The notes beneath the pieces were generated by a model. It searched no databases, had not been told where the DNA came from, and worked only from the letters and a program-made list of their open reading frames with translations. 55,599 nucleotides of DNA from Rhodoplanes serenus (lineage in GTDB: Bacteria; Pseudomonadota; Alphaproteobacteria; Rhizobiales; Xanthobacteraceae): positions 1 to 55,599 of the forward strand of contig CAMDDZ010000033.1 of assembly GCA_945893145.1 (NCBI GenBank), written 5' to 3'. Below are positions 50,053 to 55,599 of the stretch, in pieces; position 1 is the stretch's first letter; every line of letters starts with the position of its first letter. The position numbers were made by a program, and so were the translations under genes.

Positions 50053-50835
50053 ATGAAGACCAATGCCAATGGCATCACCTTCAACACTGAGGTGGATGGT
50101 CCCGAAGGCGCACCCTGGCTGATCTTTTCCAACTCGCTCGCCACCAATCTGCACATGCGGGACCGCACGGCGGCCGATCTCAAAGATACATTCCGCGTGC
50201 TGCGCTACGACCAGCGCGGCCACGGCGAGACCGAAGCGACGCCCGGCCGCTACACGTTCGAGCTTTTGATCGCCGACATTGTCGCGCTGATGGATGCGCT
50301 CGGCGTCAAGCGCGCGCACTGGTGCGGCATCTCGATGGGCGGCGCCACCGCGATGGGTGCGGTTCAGAAGCATCCCGACCGCTTCGACCGGCTCGCGATC
50401 TGCGACACGCCCGGCCAGGCGACACCGGCCTCAATGCAGCAGTGGGAGGCGCGCATCGCCAACGCGCAGACGAACGGCATGCAGGCGGAGGTCGAACCCA
50501 CCATCAGCCGCTGGTTTCCGCCCGAAACCGTGAAGGCCAACCCGCCGCATCTCGATGTGTTGCGTCAAATGATCCTGGCGACGCCGGTGAACGGGTTCGC
50601 GGGCTGCGCGGCGGCGCTCGCCGATCACGATTACCGGCCCGGCATGAAGAATGTGAAGAACCGCGTGCTCTACATGTGCGGCGAGAAGGACGGCGGCAAC
50701 ACTGCCGTCATGCGCACGATGAAGCAGGAATTCCCGGCCGCGCAATATGTCGAACTGGCCGGCGCCGGACATATTTCCAACATGGACCGGCCGGCGGAGT
50801 TTTCCCGCGCGCTGCGGGAATTCCTGACCGCGTAA
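50053..50835 (+). CDS. Alpha/beta hydrolase, 3-oxoadipate enol-lactonase-like
   Basis: A 260-residue alpha/beta hydrolase. The nucleophile is in HWCGISMGGATAMG (GxSxG), the oxyanion region is LIFSNSLATNLHMRD, and the catalytic Asp/Glu and His are in YMCGEKDGGN and LAGAGHISNMDRP. The sequence matches the PcaD group (RYDQRGHGETEATPGRYTFE), which opens 3-oxoadipate enol-lactone in the protocatechuate pathway, but no other pca gene is near, so the substrate is open. It lies 7 bases after the amidohydrolase. Confidence 0.87.
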   Translation: MKTNANGITFNTEVDGPEGAPWLIFSNSLATNLHMRDRTAADLKDTFRVLRYDQRGHGETEATPGRYTFELLIADIVALMDALGVKRAHWCGISMGGATAMGAVQKHPDRFDRLAICDTPGQATPASMQQWEARIANAQTNGMQAEVEPTISRWFPPETVKANPPHLDVLRQMILATPVNGFAGCAAALADHDYRPGMKNVKNRVLYMCGEKDGGNTAVMRTMKQEFPAAQYVELAGAGHISNMDRPAEFSRALREFLTA

Positions 50836-50890
50836 GCCTCAAGCTGACAGCATCAAGGAACGCGGCCGCAAGAACCGGCCGCGACGTCAA

Positions 50891-52390
50891 TCAAATGGTT
50901 TGATTGTAGGCGCCGACCTCGGGATGGGTGCGCAGCACGGCATCGATCGCCTTGAACATCTCGCGCATCCGCACCTCCGATACCGGGCTTTCCACCACCA
51001 CCACCAGCTCGGGCTTGTTGGATGACGCGCGCACCAGTCCCCAGGTGCCATCCGCGACCGTAACGCGCACGCCGTTGACGGTGACGAGATCGCGGATCGG
51101 CTGGCCGATTATCTTCTCCCCGTTCTTCTGCGCGGCCTCGAAATGCTTCACCACCTGATCGACGATGCCGTACTTCTTCTCGTCATCGCAGTGCGGCGAC
51201 ATGGTGGGTGAGCCCCATGTCTTGGGCAGCGCATCCTTCAGCTCCGACATCTTCTTTCCAGGGCTGCGATCCATCATGTCGCAGATGGCGAGCGCGGAGA
51301 CGAGGCCATCGTCGTAGCCGCGGCCAAACGGCTTGTTGAAGAAATAATGGCCGGACTTTTCGAAGCCGGCGAGCGCGTTCAACTCGTGGGTGCGGCGCTT
51401 CATGTAGGAGTGGCCGGTCTTCCAGTAATCGGCCTTCACGCCGTTTTTTTGCAGAACAGGATCGGTCACGTAGAGGCCGGTGGATTTCACATCGACCACG
51501 AAGGTCGAGTTCGGATGCAGCGCCGACATGTCACGCGCCAGCATCACGCCGACCTTGTCGGCGAAAATCTCCTCGCCGAGGTCGTCCACCACGCCGCAGC
51601 GATCGCCGTCGCCATCGAAGCCGAGACCCACGTCGGCCTTGGTTCGCAACACCTCGTCGCGCATGGCGTGAAGCATCTCGAGATCTTCGGGATTGGGATT
51701 GTATTTCGGGAAGGTGTGGTCGAGTTCGCAGTCGAGCCGCACCACTTCGCAACCCACCGCCTCCAGCACCTGCGGTGCGAACGCACCCGCGGTGCCATTG
51801 CCGCAGGCGCAGACGACTTTGAGCTTGCGCTTAAGCTTCGGCCGCTTGGTCAGGTCAGCGATGTAGCGCGCCGGGAAATTCTCCACGAACGCATAGGAGC
51901 CCCCGCCCTTAAGATCGAAGCTGGCGTTGAGCACGATCTCCTTCAGCCGCGTCATCTCGTCCGGCCCGAAGGTGAGCGGGCGGTTGGCGCCCATCTTCAC
52001 GCCGGTCCAGCCGTTGTCGTTGTGCGAGGCCGTCACCATCGCGACGCAGGGGACGTCGAGCTCGAACTGCGCAAAATAGGCCATCGGCGTCATGGCAAGA
52101 CCGATGTCGTGAACCTTGCAGCCGGCCGCGAGCAGGCCATTCATCAGTGCCATCTTCACCGAGGCCGAATAGCCGCGGAAATCGTGGCCGGTGACGATCT
52201 CGGGCTTCATGCCCATCTCGCGGATCAGGGTGCCGAGCCCCTGACCCAAGGCCTGCACGCCCATCAGATTGATTTCTTTGCCCAGCAGCCAGCGCGCGTC
52301 GTACTCGCGGAAGCCGGTCGGCTTCACCAGCGGTTCGGACTCGTAGGCATAGGTGTTGGGGGTGAGCGATGGTTTCGGCTTGGGAAACAT
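50891..52390 (-). CDS. Phosphomannomutase/phosphoglucomutase
   Basis: A 499-residue alpha-D-phosphohexomutase. The phosphoserine is in MVTASHNDNGWTGVKMG, the Mg-binding loop in LGFDGDGDRCGVV, the sugar loop in GFEKSGHYFF and the phosphate loop in VRASSNKPELVVVV. It interconverts 1- and 6-phosphates of mannose or glucose for exopolysaccharide and LPS precursors. The ATG at 52390 follows GGAGA. Confidence 0.95.
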   Translation of the reverse strand: MFPKPKPSLTPNTYAYESEPLVKPTGFREYDARWLLGKEINLMGVQALGQGLGTLIREMGMKPEIVTGHDFRGYSASVKMALMNGLLAAGCKVHDIGLAMTPMAYFAQFELDVPCVAMVTASHNDNGWTGVKMGANRPLTFGPDEMTRLKEIVLNASFDLKGGGSYAFVENFPARYIADLTKRPKLKRKLKVVCACGNGTAGAFAPQVLEAVGCEVVRLDCELDHTFPKYNPNPEDLEMLHAMRDEVLRTKADVGLGFDGDGDRCGVVDDLGEEIFADKVGVMLARDMSALHPNSTFVVDVKSTGLYVTDPVLQKNGVKADYWKTGHSYMKRRTHELNALAGFEKSGHYFFNKPFGRGYDDGLVSALAICDMMDRSPGKKMSELKDALPKTWGSPTMSPHCDDEKKYGIVDQVVKHFEAAQKNGEKIIGQPIRDLVTVNGVRVTVADGTWGLVRASSNKPELVVVVESPVSEVRMREMFKAIDAVLRTHPEVGAYNQTI

Positions 52391-52811
52391 CGAATCTCCA
52401 AAAAACTCGGATGAGAAGAGATTTGGATGAGCAATAGCCCAAAGCAACAGTATCGGGAACGCTTGTCTACGGGGTGTCGTTCCGCCTTAGCCTAACAGGC
52501 TGCTGAAAAGTCTTTGTCATCACTTCGGAGCGCACCCCGTAAGCGCATTCACGCGCGTCTTCGACGCGCTATGGACGCAATGCCGGTATTCATAACCAGC
52601 ATTCCGTGATGGGTTATGGATTCCGACACTCGCTTCGCTCGGCCGAAATGAAGCGGAGCGGTGGTTGCAGCAGCGTCAGTAGGTCGCTGAAAAAGTTCTT
52701 TTGCAATGGGAGTTTACTGCTCGCCATCCTCACTATTCGCCGCAATGTATAACCACAGGTTGCAACCGTGTTGGGGCCCCGTTAGTTTGGATAATTCCAA
52801 GGAGCGCACTT
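52391..52811. other. Intergenic region with repeats
   Basis: No gene seen. It contains a GCGCGT-type palindrome (GTAAGCGCATTCACGCGCGTC and GACGCGCTATGG) at 52540-52575, and two direct copies of a short motif, GCTGCTGAAAAGTCTTTGTC (about 52499) and TCGCTGAAAAAGTTCTTTTG (about 52683). CTGCTGAAAA-type sequence often marks decayed insertion-element ends. Just before the next gene the base composition drops to AT-rich. Confidence 0.5.
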
Positions 52812-53330
52812 ATGAAAACCTCATCAGCAATATTTGCAACGTTCATTGGTTTGCTCTTAGCGCTCACTCAAGAGCAACCAGTTCTTGCTCAACAGGCCCA
52901 GGTGATAAACCCATTATATTTACAAGCAAAAGACATTCTCAACACGATGCTTGATGCACCCAGAATTAGCCCCAGCCTCAAGTCAAGTTTCCGTAGCCGT
53001 TTTGCAGATCTTGATGCTGAGCAAAAATCTCTCTGGTTTGCCGCAGGCCAAGTGGACTCAGGTCAATGCAACAACTCGTGCATTGACCTATATAACAGAC
53101 GCATCGAAATCTGGGAAAACAACTTGCAGCAGTTCATTGCCGAAGGAAACAGGTGGCTGAAAACGTTTCAAGCACCAACTCTGCGCGAATGTTTGTCCGA
53201 TTGCGACACAAGTTTCGGATCGTGCAGGCCGAGATGCAACACTGTGGCACCTGAAGAAAACCTTACGTGTGTGAGAGATTGTTTTGATCAAAAGGATCGC
53301 TGCGTTGCTAAATGTAGCGGTCCTCAGTGA
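52812..53330 (+). CDS. Low-GC secreted cysteine-rich protein
   Basis: A 172-residue protein. A signal peptide (MKTSSAIFATFIGLLLALTQ to VLAQ) is followed by a helical region and a C-terminal half with ten cysteines in spaced pairs (CNNSC, CLSDCD, SCRPRCN, CVRDCFD, RCVAKC), suggesting disulfide-bonded repeats. AAGGAG precedes the ATG at 52812. Its codons are far more AT-rich than all neighbours, and decayed mobile-element-like sequence lies upstream, so recent acquisition is likely. No known family is recognised. Confidence 0.75.
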   Translation: MKTSSAIFATFIGLLLALTQEQPVLAQQAQVINPLYLQAKDILNTMLDAPRISPSLKSSFRSRFADLDAEQKSLWFAAGQVDSGQCNNSCIDLYNRRIEIWENNLQQFIAEGNRWLKTFQAPTLRECLSDCDTSFGSCRPRCNTVAPEENLTCVRDCFDQKDRCVAKCSGPQ

Positions 53331-53462
53331 TCGATGAGTCGTCCGCTCGGCTGCCTGCGAGGGCTGCTGATGACCGGCTAGCCTATTAACAGCAGCGCTA
53401 AAGGAGACCGCGAAACAGGTGTTCCAGGACCGGGTTGGAAAAGGCTGGAATGAAGCGGAATG

Positions 53463-53975
53463 CTACTGCTCGAGAACGAGCCTACCGCGGTCGTGCGTCC
53501 ACTTCACTCGCGACAGGAACGACATGCCGAGCAGGTTCACGGAGAGATTGTCGTCCGGCACCACGAACGCCTCGACGTCACGCACCGTGATGCCGTTGAC
53601 CTCAACCCGGCTGAGCTGCACGCGCGCGGCACGACCGACGCCATTGGCGGTCTGCGTCTTCATCGTGTAATCGCGCGGCGTCGGGAAAATACCGAGCCGA
53701 GCCGCCGAGCTTTCGCGCAGCGCGATCACCGAGGCGCCAGTGTCGACCATGAAGTTGAGATAGCGGCCGTCCACGCGGGCTTCGACCTGAAAGTGACCGC
53801 CCGCATCGGCTTGCAGTGTGGTCGAACGCATGCCGGCGTTGGCTGACGGCGGCGCGGACACCACGGCCGCCATCGGCGCCGGGCGGCTCGGCATGCTGGC
53901 GAGCTTGTCGATCGAGCGCGACAGCGCCGCACAGATGACGACCACGACGCTGCAAAAAACGATAACGGCGCGCAT
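53463..53975 (-). CDS. Retropepsin-like aspartic protease (TIGR02281-type)
   Basis: A 170-residue membrane-anchored protein. After an N-terminal helix (MRAVIVFCSVVVVICAALS) and a linker, the domain has the catalytic aspartate in FMVDTGASVIALRE and the closing NLLGMSFLSRVKW, the mark of the bacterial clan AA single-lobe proteases. Such enzymes act as homodimers in the periplasm. Their role is mostly unknown; one relative processes surface proteins in Rickettsia. The ATG at 53975 is chosen over upstream in-frame starts. Confidence 0.88.
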   Translation of the reverse strand: MRAVIVFCSVVVVICAALSRSIDKLASMPSRPAPMAAVVSAPPSANAGMRSTTLQADAGGHFQVEARVDGRYLNFMVDTGASVIALRESSAARLGIFPTPRDYTMKTQTANGVGRAARVQLSRVEVNGITVRDVEAFVVPDDNLSVNLLGMSFLSRVKWTHDRGRLVLEQ

Positions 53976-54147
53976 GTGCTGTTCCCGAAATTTCGAACCA
54001 TTCCACCACGCGCCGCTCAAAACCGCGCTAACGCAGGATTTCGCAACCGCCTTATCGGGCACCATGGTGATGGAGCGGTGTCGCGAACGATTAAAGTTTT
54101 AGCGAGCGCCGCAGCGTCGCCAATACTGGCAGAGAACAAGCCGGCAA

Positions 54148-54173
54148 AGAAAAAGGGCCCCGTTGAGGGGCCC
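54148..54173 (-). terminator. Rho-independent terminator of the orphan pilin gene
   Basis: On the minus strand AGGGGCCC... and GGGGCCCT form an 8-bp stem with a 4-base loop followed by TTTTT (54166-54173 and 54154-54161, T-run 54148-54153). It lies 33 bases after the pilin stop. Confidence 0.85.
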
Positions 54174-54206
54174 TGAAGGCAACATCGAATTCAGACAGGC
54201 GACAGT

Positions 54207-54398
54207 TCAATTCAGCGCGTTCTGCACACTGGTGAACGTCGTGTTGAGCTTCGAGCCGAGACCCTGCACAACCGCGATGATGGCGACGGAGATGCCGGCC
54301 GCGATCAAGCCGTATTCGATTGCGGTCGCTCCGCGATCATCGCGGATGAATTGGACAAGCTTCGGTTCGGAAACAAAACGTGTCAGCAAAGCCTTCAT
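54207..54398 (-). CDS. flp: Orphan Flp-type IVb pilin, third copy
   Basis: A 63-residue prepilin with a leader about ten residues longer than the others (MKALLTRFVSEPKLVQFIRD, DRG) and then the same mature sequence as the pilin at 12458. GGAG precedes the ATG. An inverted TTAACCACG box lies 87-95 bases upstream, as before other genes of the Tad locus 33 kb away. It was probably dispersed by duplication and is kept under the same control. The long leader may change processing. Confidence 0.95.
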   Translation of the reverse strand: MKALLTRFVSEPKLVQFIRDDRGATAIEYGLIAAGISVAIIAVVQGLGSKLNTTFTSVQNALN

Positions 54399-54484
54399 GG
54401 CGAACTCCAACTGAGGACTACGTGCCCCTGTGGCGGAGTGTCGCAAAAACACGCTGACGTTCCGTTAAAAGGAACCGCGCGCCG

Positions 54485-54493
54485 CGTGGTTAA
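54485..54493 (-). promoter_or_regulatory. TTAACCACG box upstream of the orphan pilin
   Basis: Read on the minus strand, TTAACCACG is identical to the boxes at 11907-11915 and 13530-13538 in the Tad locus. It is a CtrA-like half-site candidate. Confidence 0.45.
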
Positions 54494-54537
54494 GACTCAG
54501 TAACTGAAAACGATCCCGCAGACGCCAACCCGTGATT

Positions 54538-55599
54538 TCAGCGCCCTCCAGCGGGCCGCGGTTTGGCGCGGCGCGTTGCCGGCGCGGCGAGCGGATCATC
54601 CGGCCAGGGATGCCTGGGGTAACGGCCGCGCATTTCGGTCTTCACCGCCGCGTAGGAGCCCCGCCAGAAGCCGGGCAGATCGCGCGTCACCTGCACGGGC
54701 CGGTGCGCGGGCGAGAGCAGTTCGACCAACAGCGGCACCTTCCCGCCCGCGATGCTGGGGTGCCGGCCGAGCCCAAACAGCTCTTGCACGCGGATCGATA
54801 GCTTGGGCCCCTCCTCCGCCTCATAGTCGATCGGCACCGACGAGCCCGATGGCGCGGCGAAGTGGGTCGGGGCTTCGGCATCGAGCCGCCGCTTCATGTT
54901 CCAAGGCAGCAGCGAATGCAGCGCGTTCGAAAGTTCGTCGGCTGAGATCGCGGCGAGCGCGGTCTTGTCGGCCGCGAGTGGCACGAGCCATTCATTCGCA
55001 GAGGCCGCCAGCGCGTCGTTGGAGAGATCGGGCCATTCGTCGCCCTCGGCGCGGCGCAGGAACATGACGCGGTCGCGCCATTGCTCGAGCGCCTTGCTCC
55101 ACGGCAATCGTGCCAGCCCGATCCGGACGATCCCCTCAGCGAGCTTCTGAGCGGTCTGCGGCCCCGGCGTGACCGCGAAGGTCCGCTCGGCCAGCGTGAT
55201 CGCGCCAAGCCGTTCGCTCCTCCGGCCGCGCAAGCTCGCGCTGGCAGCATCGAACGTAATATCCTCGCGGCGTTCGATGCGGCTGCCAAAGCGCGCCTCG
55301 ATATCATCGAGCGAAATGGGAGCGGCAAGCAGGATGCGGCCTTGGGCGGCAATCCCCGCCACTTCGGCCACGGCCACAAACGTCTCCCGCGCCAGCGCCG
55401 ATGCCGGATCGATGCTGGCGCCGCGGCCATTGGCCAGCAAGAACGCTCCGCCCGCGCCGCGATTTTTGGCGATGCGCTCCGGATAGGCGAGCGACAAAAT
55501 CATGCCGGTGTTTGCTTCTTCACCTCCCCCGCTTGCGGGGGAGGTCGGCGCGCCGGAAGCGCGTTCACGCGCGTCTGCGACGCGCGATGGCGCGCCGGG
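54538..55599 (-). CDS. hrpB: ATP-dependent helicase HrpB, C-terminal part (5' end outside the window)
   Basis: The visible 353 codons match the C-terminal half of HrpB: LSLAYPERIAKNR with GGAFLLANGRGASID, the HrpB-specific domain, LHSLLPWNMKRRLDAEAPTH and the closing PVQVTRDLPGFWRGSYAAVK, MRGRYPRHPWPDDP. The DEAH helicase core lies beyond the edge. The first ATG in the frame (55503) is not the start: the frame is open to the last base, 55599, and its last 32 codons run through a palindromic repeat and would encode PSRVADARERASGAP and PTSPASGGGEE. So the protein carries an in-frame repeat insertion just before the PERIA motif. Confidence 0.9.
   Translation of the reverse strand, partial: PGAPSRVADARERASGAPTSPASGGGEEANTGMILSLAYPERIAKNRGAGGAFLLANGRGASIDPASALARETFVAVAEVAGIAAQGRILLAAPISLDDIEARFGSRIERREDITFDAASASLRGRRSERLGAITLAERTFAVTPGPQTAQKLAEGIVRIGLARLPWSKALEQWRDRVMFLRRAEGDEWPDLSNDALAASANEWLVPLAADKTALAAISADELSNALHSLLPWNMKRRLDAEAPTHFAAPSGSSVPIDYEAEEGPKLSIRVQELFGLGRHPSIAGGKVPLLVELLSPAHRPVQVTRDLPGFWRGSYAAVKTEMRGRYPRHPWPDDPLAAPATRRAKPRPAGGR
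55523..55599. repeat. Composite palindromic repeat inside the hrpB reading frame
   Basis: A CCTCCCCCGCTTGCGGGGGAGG hairpin core (55523-55544) is joined by TCGG to GCGCGCCGG-AAGCGCGTTCACGCGCG-type inner palindromes that reach the window end. It has the module order of the element at 7036-7163. No stop codon occurs in the hrpB frame. Confidence 0.8.

Overview
The window comes from a high-GC alphaproteobacterium, most likely a Hyphomicrobiales (Rhizobiales) member near Bradyrhizobium or Pseudolabrys. The evidence is a complete Tad/Flp pilus locus with cpa-type genes, Bug-type tricarboxylate-transporter binding proteins, a Yej-type peptide ABC transporter, and several short palindromic repeat families typical of that order. 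This placement rests on gene content, not on a database search.

Layout. 1-3.1 kb: two small secreted proteins and a TIR-transmembrane-WD40 protein. 3.2-9.6 kb: a catabolic block with a Bug binding protein, dienelactone hydrolase, D-aminoacylase, NudC, a PfkB kinase and an Lrp/AsnC regulator. 9.7-22.4 kb: the Tad/Flp locus, with two TadE-like pseudopilins, a secretin N-domain protein, two Flp pilins, CpaA, CpaB, CpaC, CpaD, CpaE, CpaF, TadB, TadC and a divergent TadD. A third, almost identical pilin sits 33 kb away at 54.2 kb. 22.6-29.2 kb: an amino-acid ABC binding protein, then a tightly packed run of M17 aminopeptidase, MetE-like protein, NlpC/P60 hydrolase, Bug protein and MmgE/PrpD protein.

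29.2-36.5 kb is the striking part: a very dense tRNA array on the minus strand. Folding by eye gives 35 apparently complete tRNAs and three remnants. Anticodons for all 20 amino acids are present, often 1-6 nt apart, and nearly all genes encode CCA. Several bodies are strange: C33 in place of U33 in five tRNAs, four leucine-anticodon tRNAs without the long variable arm, a CAU tRNA and a UAU tRNA that do have one, and a tRNA-His with an unusual -1:73 pair. The array is split into three segments by a 2OG-Fe(II) oxygenase gene, a histidine kinase/response regulator pair and an HNH endonuclease gene, and dispersed palindromic repeats have inserted between tRNAs. A string of short hairpins (36.6-36.8 kb) lies on its 5' side. 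No integrase or transfer gene is visible, so the array may be the remnant of a mobile element or a maintained spare tRNA set.

37.2-52.4 kb is ordinary chromosome: DsbA-like oxidoreductase, glyoxylate reductase, a Yej-type ABC transporter with two tandem binding proteins, membrane cytochrome c, KdsB, prephenate dehydratase, a Tat-exported amidohydrolase, an enol-lactonase-like hydrolase and phosphoglucomutase/phosphomannomutase. 52.5-55.6 kb holds a low-GC secreted cysteine-rich protein, a retropepsin-like protease, the orphan pilin and the C-terminal part of an HrpB helicase whose reading frame runs through a palindromic repeat at the window edge.
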